Origin: Actinomadura sp. KC345
GTDB taxonomy: Bacteria; Actinomycetota; Actinomycetes; Streptosporangiales; Streptosporangiaceae
DNA: 39,795 nucleotides
Assembly: GCF_004348515.1 (NCBI RefSeq)
Contig: NZ_SMKH01000034.1
Coordinates: 1 to 39,795, forward strand
Direction: 5' to 3'
Each line of letters begins with the position of its first letter. Position 1 is the stretch's first letter. The translations under genes and the position numbers were made by a program. The notes below the pieces were generated by a model that saw only the letters and a program-made list of their open reading frames with translations, was not told the DNA's origin and ran no database searches. Below, one piece after another: positions 1-8,000 of the stretch.

Positions 1-831
1 GGTGGGGACGCTGCAGGAGACGCCGGCCGACTTGGTGACGAACAGGTAGTCGGTCTTGTCGACCGCGGTGCCCTGCCAGTTCTGGCGAGTGTTCGCGCCG
101 GTCCGGGACGAGCCCGACTGGTCGCATTCGGCGTAGGCGTCGTAGAGGGGGTCGAGGGCCCGGCTGTCCGGAGTGTCGGCGAGGTCGCCGCCCACCAGGA
201 CGCGGCCGGTGCCCGCGAGGTCGACGAGCGCGCGGGCCTTCTTGCGGCGCGCTTCGCTGCCCTCGGACGCACTGAACTGCGTGACGCAGAGGCGGGTCGT
301 CCAGGACGAGACCTCGCCGCAGAGGGCGACGTGCGCCTGGCCGGGAGGCGCGGGCAGGTCGGCCTCCTCGGTCCCTTCGAGCGGGGCATCGGTGCCGATG
401 GCCAGGCCGAGACGCCCGTGGTCCTGCGCGCAGGACGGGCCCCCGGGCAGCGGTGCGAACGCCCAGCTCCATGTGCCCAGGGCCTTCTTGAAGTCGCGGA
501 CGTGGCCCTCGCAGACCTCCTGGAGAAGGACGGCGTTCGTGCTGACCTCGCGCCCGCCGACCTCGGTCGACCCCATCCGCTGGACGACCTGCTCGCCGAG
601 ATCCCCGGGGGCGGAGCCGAGCGGGCAGCCGGGCCTGGCGTCCCCGCAGACGTTCCAGCTCATCGCGTTCACCGTCACGGCTTCGGGGCGCGGCGCGGCG
701 GCTCCGTCGGCGTACGCCGGGCGTCCGTCGCCCGGTAGGTCCTTGATGCCGGCGCCGGTGGCGGCCGCGGCGACGACCGCGGCGGCCGCGCAGACCGAGA
801 GCAGGGGGATCAGGGCGCGGGGGGATCGCAC
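1..831 (-). CDS. Exported endonuclease/exonuclease/phosphatase (EEP) family protein, partial
   Basis: The reading frame starts at a GTG at 831, with GGAG about 6 bases upstream, and runs off the left edge, so the C-terminus is missing. About 277 codons are present. Residues 6-24 are hydrophobic, fitting a signal peptide or anchor, so the enzyme probably acts outside the membrane. EEP-fold landmarks are SWNVCG (about 57-62), LLQEVC (about 101-106, with the catalytic-type Glu), GGDLAD (about 213-218) and TDYLFV (about 259-264). The usual GDFN motif is altered, with Ala in place of Asn. The final His motif would lie beyond the edge. The family hydrolyses phosphodiesters in nucleic acids, lipids or inositol phosphates; the substrate cannot be told here. 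The frame has high GC3 and no stops. Confidence 0.8.
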   Translation of the reverse strand, partial: MRSPRALIPLLSVCAAAAVVAAAATGAGIKDLPGDGRPAYADGAAAPRPEAVTVNAMSWNVCGDARPGCPLGSAPGDLGEQVVQRMGSTEVGGREVSTNAVLLQEVCEGHVRDFKKALGTWSWAFAPLPGGPSCAQDHGRLGLAIGTDAPLEGTEEADLPAPPGQAHVALCGEVSSWTTRLCVTQFSASEGSEARRKKARALVDLAGTGRVLVGGDLADTPDSRALDPLYDAYAECDQSGSSRTGANTRQNWQGTAVDKTDYLFVTKSAGVSCSVPT

Positions 832-970
832 ACGTTCTCCAGGGGGACTGTCAGCGGGGTGATGGCGGAATCCCACCACATCAAGATCGCTTCCGCCACT
901 CATTCGCGACCTGTCGGTCATTCACGATCCGGGCGTACGCATGTGGTGATCTCCGCTGCCCCAAGGCTAG

Positions 971-1000
971 GGGGTCCGGCGGACGGTGTCGCCGGACCCC
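971..1000 (-). terminator. Hairpin terminator of the tuf3-type gene
   Basis: GGGGTCCGGC at 971-980 is a perfect 10-bp inverted repeat of GCCGGACCCC at 991-1000, with a 10-base loop. It lies 8 bases past the tuf stop codon on the minus strand. There is no long T tract, as is common in actinomycetes. Confidence 0.7.
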
Positions 1001-1007
1001 CGTCCCG

Positions 1008-2192
1008 CTATCCGAGCATCTCGGTGACCGTTCCGGCGCCGACCGTCCGGCCGCCCTCGCGGATGGCGAAGCCGAGTCCCTCGGTCATCGCGACCGGCTT
1101 GCCCAGCTCGACCGCCATCTCGACCGAGTCGCCCGGCATGGCCATGCCGCCCTCGCCGCCGAGGTCGATGTCGCCGACCACGTCCGTCGTGCGGAAGTGG
1201 AACTGCGGCCGGTAGCCGTGGAAGAACGGCCTGCTCCGCCCGCCCTCGTCGGCGGTCAGCACCCGGACCCGCGCCCGGAACCGCAGGTGCGGCCGGATCG
1301 CGCCCGGCGCGCTGACCACCTGGCCGCGGCGGACCTGGTCCCGCTTGACGCCGCGCAGCAGCATCGCGGTGTTGTCGCCCGCCTCCGCGTGGTCCATCGA
1401 CCGGCCGAACGTCTCCAGCCCGGTCGCGACCGTGCGGAACGACTCGCCCAGCCCGACGACCTCGACGGCGTCGCCGACGCGGACCGTCCCCTGCGCCATG
1501 ACGCCGGTCACGACGGTGCCGCGTCCGGTGATCGTGAGCACGTTCTCGACCGGCATGAGGAACGGCTTGTCGAGCACCCGCCGCGGCACCGGCACGTACC
1601 GGTCGATCGCGTCGAGCAGGTCGTCGATGCGGGCCGTCCAGTACGGGTCGCCCTCCAGCGCACGCAGCCCCGACACCCGGACGATCGGGATCTCCTCGCC
1701 GGGGAACCCGTACTCCGACAGCAGCTCCCGCACCTCCAGCTCGACGAGGTCGAGCAGCTCGGTGTCCTCGACCATGTCGGCCTTGTTGAGGGCCACCACG
1801 ACGTGCCGGACCCCGACCTGGCGGGCCAGCACGATGTGCTCGCGGGTCTGCGGCATCGCCCCGTCCTGCGCGGACACGACGAGCACCGCCCCGTCCACCT
1901 GCGCCGCACCGGTGATCATGTTCTTGATGAAGTCGGCGTGACCGGGCATGTCGACGTGGGCGTAGTGCCTGGTCGCGGTCGTGTACTCGACGTGCGCGAT
2001 GTTGATGGTGATGCCGCGGTCGCGCTCCTCGGGCGCGCGGTCGATGCGCTCGAACGGCACGGCGGACGCCATCCCGCGCGCGGCGAGCACCTTGGTGATC
2101 GCCGCGGTCAGGGTCGTCTTGCCGTGGTCGACGTGGCCCATCGTCCCTATGTTCAGGTGGGGCTTGTCGCGCTCGTACAGCTGCTTGGCCAT
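1008..2192 (-). CDS. tuf3: Elongation factor Tu, tuf3-type paralogue
   Basis: EF-Tu is a GTPase that brings aminoacyl-tRNA to the ribosome. The 394-residue protein has all G motifs: GHVDHGKT (about 19-26), the DMPGH switch II motif, NKAD and the SGL region, followed by beta-barrel domains 2 and 3 ending in [14 protein letters not shown]. Several positions differ from the housekeeping actinobacterial EF-Tu and match, from memory, Streptomyces tuf3: [18 protein letters not shown] instead of DCPGH, a short insert after KVLA, and [10 protein letters not shown]. It is not beside rpsL, rpsG or fusA, so it is not the str-operon copy. In Streptomyces, tuf3 is linked to the stringent response and altered antibiotic sensitivity; a similar role here is inference. 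The start is ATG at 2192, and a hairpin follows the stop. Confidence 0.9.
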   Translation of the reverse strand: MAKQLYERDKPHLNIGTMGHVDHGKTTLTAAITKVLAARGMASAVPFERIDRAPEERDRGITINIAHVEYTTATRHYAHVDMPGHADFIKNMITGAAQVDGAVLVVSAQDGAMPQTREHIVLARQVGVRHVVVALNKADMVEDTELLDLVELEVRELLSEYGFPGEEIPIVRVSGLRALEGDPYWTARIDDLLDAIDRYVPVPRRVLDKPFLMPVENVLTITGRGTVVTGVMAQGTVRVGDAVEVVGLGESFRTVATGLETFGRSMDHAEAGDNTAMLLRGVKRDQVRRGQVVSAPGAIRPHLRFRARVRVLTADEGGRSRPFFHGYRPQFHFRTTDVVGDIDLGGEGGMAMPGDSVEMAVELGKPVAMTEGLGFAIREGGRTVGAGTVTEMLG

Positions 2193-2228
2193 TGCCTCGT
2201 CCTCACTGGTGGATCCGGTGAGAACCCG

Positions 2229-2244
2229 TGCGCGTGCACGCGCA
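2229..2244. promoter_or_regulatory. Perfect 16-bp palindrome in the tuf3 leader
   Basis: TGCGCGTGCACGCGCA reads identically on both strands. It lies 37-52 bases upstream of the tuf3 start. It could be a dimeric operator, or could fold in the mRNA leader. No function is known from the sequence. Confidence 0.4.
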
Positions 2245-2255
2245 TTCCTTGGACC

Positions 2256-2298
2256 ACCCCCCTCCGCTGGTTCTCCGGAAGGCGGGACGGAGAGGGGT
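2256..2298 (-). terminator. Hairpin after the small ORF/MFS unit
   Basis: On the minus strand the arm ACCCCTCTCCG (2298-2288) can pair with CGGAGGGGGGT (2266-2256), an 11-bp stem with one G-U pair. It begins at the stop codon of the small ORF at 2298 and would end a transcript from the MFS gene before the tuf3 leader. Confidence 0.5.
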
Positions 2299-2417
2299 CA
2301 GCTTCGCGCGCCGTCGACGACGACGGCGTTCGCCGCCGCGACTGCCGAGAAGGCAGCCGGCACCGCGCTCAGCAGGACGATGCCTGCGAGCGTCCGGGTG
2401 CCGGCTGCGAAGAACAT
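2298..2417 (-). CDS. Possible 39-residue membrane peptide downstream of the MFS gene
   Basis: An ATG at 2417 opens 9 bases after the stop of the MFS gene, so translation could be coupled; no separate Shine-Dalgarno site is obvious. The 39-residue product begins MFFAAGTRTLAGIVLLSAVP and continues as an Ala/Val-rich stretch ending VVVDGARS, which fits a single membrane segment or a signal-like peptide. About 87% of codons end in G or C, as in neighbouring genes, and a terminator-like hairpin starts right at its stop. I do not recognise a family. It may be a small partner of the exporter or a chance ORF. Confidence 0.45.
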   Translation of the reverse strand: MFFAAGTRTLAGIVLLSAVPAAFSAVAAANAVVVDGARS

Positions 2418-2426
2418 GCTCGAAGG

Positions 2427-3662
2427 CTACGAACCGCGCTTCACCACGTCGACCGGTTTTCGACGTGGGAGAACGAGCAGCAGCAGGCCGGCGGCCGCGC
2501 CCGCGAACTGGAACGCGGCGATCGCCAGGATCAGGCCGACCGGCCCGATCGCGGCGGCGGACGCGGCGGTCAGCGCGGCCCCGACCGCGGACGCGCCGAT
2601 CTTCAGGCTGCCCGCCGTCGTGTTGACCTGGCCGAGCCGCTCCGGCGGTGACTCGCGCTGCCGCAGCATCAGCGTCGCGGCGAACACCGGCCCCTCGCTG
2701 ACGCCCGCCGCCACGAACGCCACCGTCGCCCACGTCAGCGAGGGCGCCGCGGCGACCGCGGCGAGCGACGTCCCGAACGCGAGGAGCCCGGCGATCATGA
2801 CCGGCTCCCCGTGCTTCGGCGTCAGCCACCGGCTGGACGCCAGGGACCCGATCAGCGAGCCGACCGCCAGCGCCACGAGCAGCCGCCCGCCCGCGCTGGG
2901 TTCCGCGCCGATGTGCTCGGCGAGCAGCACCGCCGTGACCGCGACACCCCCGAACCCCATCCAGGCGAGCGTCGTGGCCACGGTCAGCGCCCGCAGGACG
3001 CGTGTTTCGGCCAGCACGACCAGCCCACCAGTAATGACCGAAAACCATCCCCCGTGACCAGCCGTCCCCGAGCCGCCGGCCGAGCCGGGCTCGCTCGTCG
3101 GGCCGGGGAAGGGGAGAAGGGGGAGGGTCAGGAGGCCGAGGACGGCGACGGCGATGATCACGACGCCGGCGTACTGGCCGCCGGCGGCGGAGGCGAAGCC
3201 CGCGGCCAGGCCGGGGCCCGCGATCCCGGCGAGGTTGTAGCTGGACGCCTCCAGGCCGTACGCGCGGGAGAGCCGCTCGGCGGGGACGAAACGGGGCAGC
3301 AGGCTGGTCAGCGCGACGACGATCGGTTCGGTGCAGCCGATCACCGCGGCGACGAGGAGCGCGAGGACCAGCGGCGACCGTCCCGCCGTGGCCAGCAGCA
3401 GGGCGGTCGCGACGGCGTACCCGGCGGCCAGGGCGACCGCGATGCGGCGGGGGCGTCCGACCCGGTCCAGCGCCAGCCCGATCACGGGGCCGCTCAGGAT
3501 GTACGGAAGCGTCATCGCGGTCTGGAGGTATCCGGCGGTGGCGGCGTTGCCGGTGCGGGCCTGGACGGTCAGGACCAGCGCGGTCGCGACACCCTCGGCG
3601 GACACGCGCAGCAGCGTCGCCGACGTGAGATGGAGCGGCAGCGCCGCCGTCCTGCCGGGCAC
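2427..3662 (-). CDS. MFS transporter
   Basis: The 411-residue protein has about 12 hydrophobic segments and the MFS loop 2-3 signature in the form [12 protein letters not shown]. It lacks long soluble domains apart from a Gly/Ser-rich central loop ([16 protein letters not shown]). It probably exports a small molecule across the cytoplasmic membrane by proton antiport; the substrate is unknown. The start chosen is GTG at 3662 (product starts [12 protein letters not shown]), because the frame further upstream lies inside the divergent arginine deiminase gene. The two genes are 67 bases apart and probably share a promoter region. A small ORF follows 9 bases after the stop. Confidence 0.85.
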   Translation of the reverse strand: MPGRTAALPLHLTSATLLRVSAEGVATALVLTVQARTGNAATAGYLQTAMTLPYILSGPVIGLALDRVGRPRRIAVALAAGYAVATALLLATAGRSPLVLALLVAAVIGCTEPIVVALTSLLPRFVPAERLSRAYGLEASSYNLAGIAGPGLAAGFASAAGGQYAGVVIIAVAVLGLLTLPLLPFPGPTSEPGSAGGSGTAGHGGWFSVITGGLVVLAETRVLRALTVATTLAWMGFGGVAVTAVLLAEHIGAEPSAGGRLLVALAVGSLIGSLASSRWLTPKHGEPVMIAGLLAFGTSLAAVAAAPSLTWATVAFVAAGVSEGPVFAATLMLRQRESPPERLGQVNTTAGSLKIGASAVGAALTAASAAAIGPVGLILAIAAFQFAGAAAGLLLLVLPRRKPVDVVKRGS

Positions 3663-3729
3663 GCCCGCATCCTGGCACAGCCCCGGTCCGGCCGATCCCG
3701 CAGGTCGACGCCCGCCTAGACTGCAGGGT

Positions 3730-4932
3730 GTGACGGACAGGACGCACGAGCACCGAGTCACCAGTGAGGTCGGGCGGTTGCGGACCGTCCTGCTCCACCG
3801 CCCCGGCGCGGAACTGAAGCGGCTCACGCCGCGCAACAGCGACAAGCTGCTGTTCGACGCGATCCCCTGGGCGGGCCGGGCGCAGGAGGAGCACGACGCG
3901 TTCGCCGAGGCGCTGCGGTCGCACGGCGTCGAGGTCCTGTACGTGACGGAGCTGCTGCAGGACGCGCTGGAGTACGAGACGGCGCGGGAGCAGGCGATCG
4001 CGGACGCCGTCGTCGACCTGCGCCTCGGCGACCAGCTCCGCCGTGTCGTCGAGGGCCATCTGCGCGATCTCGCCCCGGAGAACCTCGCGCACACGCTGAT
4101 CGCCGGGCTGGCGCACGAGGAGCTGAAGGCCGGGCACGGCCTCGTCTACCGGCTGATGGACCGTCTCGACTTCATCATCGACCCGCTGCCCGGCCTGCTG
4201 TTCACCCGCGACAACAGCACGTGGATCGGCGACCGCGTGGCGGTGACGAGCCTGGCCATGGAGGCGCGGCGGCGGGAGGCGGCGCTGACCGGCCTCGTCT
4301 ACGCGCACCACCCCCGGTTCGATGGTGTGGAGCCGGTGTACTCGCCGTCTCTTGAGCACCTCGAAGGCGGGGACGTCCTGCTGCTGCGCCCGGGCGTGAT
4401 CGCGGTCGGGACCGGTGAGCGGACGACCCCGGCGGGCGTCGAGCGGCTGGCACGCCAGGTGATCGGGGCGGGGCTGGCGCACACCGTCCTGGCCGTCCCG
4501 ATCGCGCAGGAGCGGGCGACGATGCACCTCGACACCGTGTGCACGATGGTCGACGTCGACACGGTCGTCATGTATCCGCCGGTCGCGCACTCGCTGGCCG
4601 CCTACACGGTCACACTCGACGACGGTGACCTGCGGGTCGCCGAGCCGCGCCCCTTCCTGGACGCCGCCGCCGAGGCGATGGGCCTGGACCGGCTCAAGGT
4701 CATCGACACCGGCCTCGACCCGGTCACCGCGGAACGCGAGCAGTGGGACGACGGCAACAACACCCTCGCCGTGTCGCCTCGCTTGTGCGTCGCCTACGAA
4801 CGCAACATCGAGACGAACGCGCAGCTCGAGGCGGCGGGCATCGAGGTCATCCGGATCAGCGGCAGCGAGCTGGGCACCGGACGGGGAGGCCCCCGCTGCA
4901 TGTCCTGCCCCATCCTCCGCGACGACATCTGA
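3730..4932 (+). CDS. arcA: Arginine deiminase
   Basis: Arginine deiminase hydrolyses L-arginine to citrulline and ammonia. The 400-residue protein has the guanidino-modifying enzyme fold with all main motifs: FTRD (about 158-161), EGGD (about 215), HLDT (about 266) and the C-terminal GGPRCMSCP loop carrying the nucleophilic Cys. EQWDDGNN near residue 338 is also typical of ArcA. The start is GTG at 3730, in the divergent region with the MFS gene. No ornithine carbamoyltransferase (arcB), carbamate kinase (arcC) or arginine/ornithine antiporter (arcD) lies nearby, so a full ADI energy pathway is not encoded here. The enzyme may serve arginine catabolism or acid defence alone. Confidence 0.95.
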   Translation: MTDRTHEHRVTSEVGRLRTVLLHRPGAELKRLTPRNSDKLLFDAIPWAGRAQEEHDAFAEALRSHGVEVLYVTELLQDALEYETAREQAIADAVVDLRLGDQLRRVVEGHLRDLAPENLAHTLIAGLAHEELKAGHGLVYRLMDRLDFIIDPLPGLLFTRDNSTWIGDRVAVTSLAMEARRREAALTGLVYAHHPRFDGVEPVYSPSLEHLEGGDVLLLRPGVIAVGTGERTTPAGVERLARQVIGAGLAHTVLAVPIAQERATMHLDTVCTMVDVDTVVMYPPVAHSLAAYTVTLDDGDLRVAEPRPFLDAAAEAMGLDRLKVIDTGLDPVTAEREQWDDGNNTLAVSPRLCVAYERNIETNAQLEAAGIEVIRISGSELGTGRGGPRCMSCPILRDDI

Positions 4933-4971
4933 CCACGGCCCGTTGATCGGGGCGGGCGTTGTGGAGTGGGG

Positions 4972-5640
4972 TCAGGCGGGGTAGGCGCGGCTGGTGGCGG
5001 GGCGGCTCCGGTCGGCGAGGTCCTCGTCCGGGTCGTCCATGAGGTCCGGGAAGTCGGACAGGTCGGGGACCACCGCCGCTGCCGCCGCCGGCGCGCACTT
5101 GCCGTTGTCGCCGGATGAGCTGGGGGCCCGCAGGACGGCCCAGACGGTGGTGGAGCCGTCCTCGTGGCGCACTCCCCAGCCGTCCGACAGCGCCTCGACG
5201 ATGCCGAGCCCGCGCCCGCCGAGCGAGGAGAGCGTGCCGGGGCCGCGGCGGGGCTCGGTCATGGCGCCTCCGTCGCTGACCTCCAGTTCGAGGGCGTCCC
5301 CGCGGCGCAGCCAGCAGACCCGGACCTGACCGGACGGAAGCGGCCGCGCGTGCCGGAGGGCGTTGCTGATGAGCTCGCTGACGATGACGGTGGCGTCGTC
5401 GACGATGGACTCGTAAACGCCCGAGTCGCACAGCTCCGAGCTGAGGCGCTTGCGGGCGACCGCGACGCTGGACGGTGCGTGCGGCAGCAGTACGACGCTC
5501 GACGCCCTCACCTCCCCGTGCTTCCGCTTCCTCGGACGATTCCCGTCATCCCGCCTCCGGTATGACCGAAATGCCCTGATGGCCATGGCCGGAAACCCGA
5601 ACGAAACAGTCTGCCACCTGCACAACGAGTCACCGGCCAT
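4972..5640 (-). CDS. ATP-binding protein of the RsbW/SpoIIAB anti-sigma type (HATPase_c_2)
   Basis: The central domain has the GHKL ATPase motifs in the form seen in actinomycete serine-kinase-like anti-sigma proteins: an N-box ELISNALRHARP, a G1-type box VSDGG, and the glycine-rich GGRGLGIVEALSDGWGV followed by TTVWAVL. The domain is followed by an acidic tail (PDLSDFPDLMDDPDEDLAD). Proteins of this type may phosphorylate or sequester anti-sigma-factor antagonists; the partner is not encoded next to it. The start is uncertain: ATG 5640 is used here, with ATG 5586 and TTG 5682 as alternatives, and none has a strong Shine-Dalgarno site. The gene is convergent with arcA, with 39 bases between the stops. 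Confidence 0.8.
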   Translation of the reverse strand: MAGDSLCRWQTVSFGFPAMAIRAFRSYRRRDDGNRPRKRKHGEVRASSVVLLPHAPSSVAVARKRLSSELCDSGVYESIVDDATVIVSELISNALRHARPLPSGQVRVCWLRRGDALELEVSDGGAMTEPRRGPGTLSSLGGRGLGIVEALSDGWGVRHEDGSTTVWAVLRAPSSSGDNGKCAPAAAAAVVPDLSDFPDLMDDPDEDLADRSRPATSRAYPA

Positions 5641-5902
5641 CCGGTCACGGTGATCACCTTCGGATCGGACTCCCTTCACCAATGGTGACCATCAGAGGAT
5701 CTATCCAGCCAACGGCGCACTTACTCCTCACGCGCGCGTTTCGTCCGTCACACCCCGGCGACACCGAACTTTCCCGCAGAGGCCAAGCCTGCCACCCGTT
5801 CAGACCGCTGATTACGCTGGTCACGCGGATGTCACCGCACCACGGGAGACGGAGTGTCCTTACGGTAAGTAAGCGGCGCCCGGGGCCGGAGCCGGCCGGG
5901 GG

Positions 5903-7924
5903 TCAGCCGGCGGCGCGGAGGACGAGCCGCATGCAGGTGCCGTCTCCCGGACGCGCGCCACCTGCGGGTCCGCGCCCCTCGGCGCCGCGCAGGAGCGTGT
6001 TCGGACGGCCGGCGGGCGGCCCCGCCCGGGCCCCCGCTCCCTTTTCTCCCCATCGGTGCGATTTCGTGTGAGATACCTCACGGTTGCCGCCATCGCCGGG
6101 GTGTGCGGAGATCGTTCCGCCCTGCGCCTCCGTGAGGCGTTTGACGATGTACAGCCCGAGCCCGATGCCGCCGAACCGGCGCCGGTCCCCGGCCTCCCCC
6201 TGGACGAACCGCTCGAAGATCCGCTCATGGTCGCCGGGCTGGATGCCGATCCCCTCGTCCACGACCGTCACCACGAGGTCCGACTCCTCCCGGGCGGCCC
6301 GGACGCTGACCGTCCCGCCGTCCGGTGAGTACTTGAACGCGTTCTCCAGCAGCTGGCCGAGGATGATGTCGGTCGCCATCGCGTCCCCCCGGCAGGGCGG
6401 CAGGTCCGGCTCGATCTCCAGCTCGACCCGGTGCCGCGGCGACAGCGACCGGAACCCGGCGACGACGCCCTCCAGGATGCGCGGCAGGTCGAACGACTCG
6501 ATCGTCACGGTCAGCTCGTCGGCGCCCGCGCGCGAGCCCAGCAGCAGGTGCTCGACGAGCCGGCCGAGCGACTGGGCGCGCTCGGCGATGGTGGCGACGG
6601 CGGCGCGGCGGTCGGTGTCGGCCATCTCGTCCCACCGGTTGACCAGCGTGGACGCGAACCCCTGCACGACCGTGATCGGGGTGCGCAGCTCGTGGCTCGT
6701 CGTCGCGAGGAACAGGTCCTTGGCCTCCTCCAGCGCCTTGGCCTCGGACACGTCGCGGAAGTCCACGACCAGCTCGCCGGTCTCCTCGATCTCGGCGGCG
6801 AGCACGTTCAGCCACGTCCCCGACTCCAGCCGGAACGTCAGCATCTCCCCGAGCGCGGGCATGTCGAACGGCAGCGGCCTGCCGATCGCGTCCTCGGGCG
6901 GGATGCCGGTGAGCGTGTGCGCGGCGGGGTTCCACTGCCGGATGACGAGGTCGTGGTCGAGCACGGCGATGCCGTCGGCGCTGGAGTCGATGACGGCCCG
7001 CTCGTGCGCCCGCTGCCGGACGACCTCCGCGTAGGCGACGGCGTTGCCGACCGCGACGCCCGCGTGCCCGGCGAGCAGTTCCAGCAGCTCGAGCTCGGTG
7101 TGGCCGACCTTCCGCCCGGAGAACAGGGCGTAGAGCGCGCCGTACGGCCGGTTCTGCAGGTACGACAGGCCGAGCGCGATCGTGTGCAGGCCGGGCAGCT
7201 CCGACCAGATCAGGTCGCCGAGGCGCCGCTCCCCGGTCGCGAGCTTGACGGTCTTGCCGGAGCGCAGCAGCTCCCCGACCAGGCTCGGCCGCAGCTCGGC
7301 GGACGTCCCGCGCATGTGCTCCGGAAGCCCGGACATGCTGACGAGCCGCAGCCGCTCGCCCTCGATCCGGACGAACCCGCCCGCGTCGGCGCCGGTCAGC
7401 TCGATCAGCGCCCCGGTGATCCGGTCGAGGACGGTGGCGAGGTCCAGCTCGGCGTTCAGGTCGGCGACGATGTCGTTCAGCCGCCGGACGAGCCGGGCCC
7501 GCTCGGTCATGTGGTGCTGGACGATCTCGTCCTCGCCGACCGGGTGGTACACCCCGACCCAGCCGAGCAGCGTTCCGGACGGGTCCTTCAGCAGGCTCGT
7601 GTCGATCCGCACGTCGATGAGGCGGCCGTCCCGGTGGAACCGGCGGGTCGCGAACGAGATCTGCCCGCTCTCCGCCTCGCCCTCGCCCGGACGCCGCGTG
7701 AGCAGCCGCTCCTGGACGGCGTTGTGCTCGGCCTTCAGCTCGTCCGGGACGATCGGCGGGATCCTGCCGACCATCTCCTCCGCCGTCCAGCCGAACATGC
7801 GCTCGGCCGCCGGGTTCCACACCGTGACCCGATGCCGCTGGTCAACGGCCACGATCGCATCGGCGGCGCTCTCGAGGACGGCGCGCGCGATCGGATCGTG
7901 GACCTGGTGCTGCACGCCTGTCAT
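5903..7924 (-). CDS. Orphan sensor histidine kinase, PAS-GAF-PAS-HisKA-HATPase
   Basis: This soluble 673-residue kinase has no clear membrane segment. Domains in order are PAS (about 10-130, VTVWNPAAERMFGW), GAF (about 150-300, ending GHAGVAVGNAVAYAE), a second PAS (about 308-400, WNPAAHTLTG), HisKA with phospho-acceptor His in TTSHELRTP (His about 411), and HATPase with N-box LLENAFKYSP, G1 DEGIGI and G2 GGIGLGLYIVKRL. GAF and PAS domains usually sense ligands, redox state or light. No response regulator lies nearby. The start is ATG at 7924, preceded by GGTGG; a GTG at 7945 is the alternative. After residue 613 there is an unusual 48-codon insertion before the final strand GTCMRLVL. GC-rich dyad symmetry follows the stop. 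Confidence 0.9.
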   Translation of the reverse strand: MTGVQHQVHDPIARAVLESAADAIVAVDQRHRVTVWNPAAERMFGWTAEEMVGRIPPIVPDELKAEHNAVQERLLTRRPGEGEAESGQISFATRRFHRDGRLIDVRIDTSLLKDPSGTLLGWVGVYHPVGEDEIVQHHMTERARLVRRLNDIVADLNAELDLATVLDRITGALIELTGADAGGFVRIEGERLRLVSMSGLPEHMRGTSAELRPSLVGELLRSGKTVKLATGERRLGDLIWSELPGLHTIALGLSYLQNRPYGALYALFSGRKVGHTELELLELLAGHAGVAVGNAVAYAEVVRQRAHERAVIDSSADGIAVLDHDLVIRQWNPAAHTLTGIPPEDAIGRPLPFDMPALGEMLTFRLESGTWLNVLAAEIEETGELVVDFRDVSEAKALEEAKDLFLATTSHELRTPITVVQGFASTLVNRWDEMADTDRRAAVATIAERAQSLGRLVEHLLLGSRAGADELTVTIESFDLPRILEGVVAGFRSLSPRHRVELEIEPDLPPCRGDAMATDIILGQLLENAFKYSPDGGTVSVRAAREESDLVVTVVDEGIGIQPGDHERIFERFVQGEAGDRRRFGGIGLGLYIVKRLTEAQGGTISAHPGDGGNREVSHTKSHRWGEKGAGARAGPPAGRPNTLLRGAEGRGPAGGARPGDGTCMRLVLRAAG
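5942..6085 (-). other. In-frame 144-bp insertion in the histidine kinase ATPase domain
   Basis: Residues before it (GGTISAHPGDGG) and after it (GTCMRLVLRAAG) join into a normal HATPase C-terminus if these 48 codons are removed. The inserted part reads NREVSHTKSHRWGEKGAG at first, then a Gly/Ala/Pro/Arg-rich stretch. Its first third has lower GC3 than the rest of the gene. It contains short dyads such as GTGAG-GTAT-CTCAC and a GC-rich inverted repeat around 6010-6030. No transposon ends or clear target duplication are visible. Confidence 0.6.
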
Positions 7925-8000
7925 CGTGCCACCGGACCCCGGCACGGCGCCGGGTAACTTACACCGAAACTTCCCACGTCATCCTTACCCTTTGGTAAGA

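Noticed and set aside
1197..2651. Long plus-strand frame opposite the EF-Tu gene
   Set aside because: The translation is Arg/Asp/His-rich, as expected for the antisense of a high-GC gene; EF-Tu on the other strand is certain.
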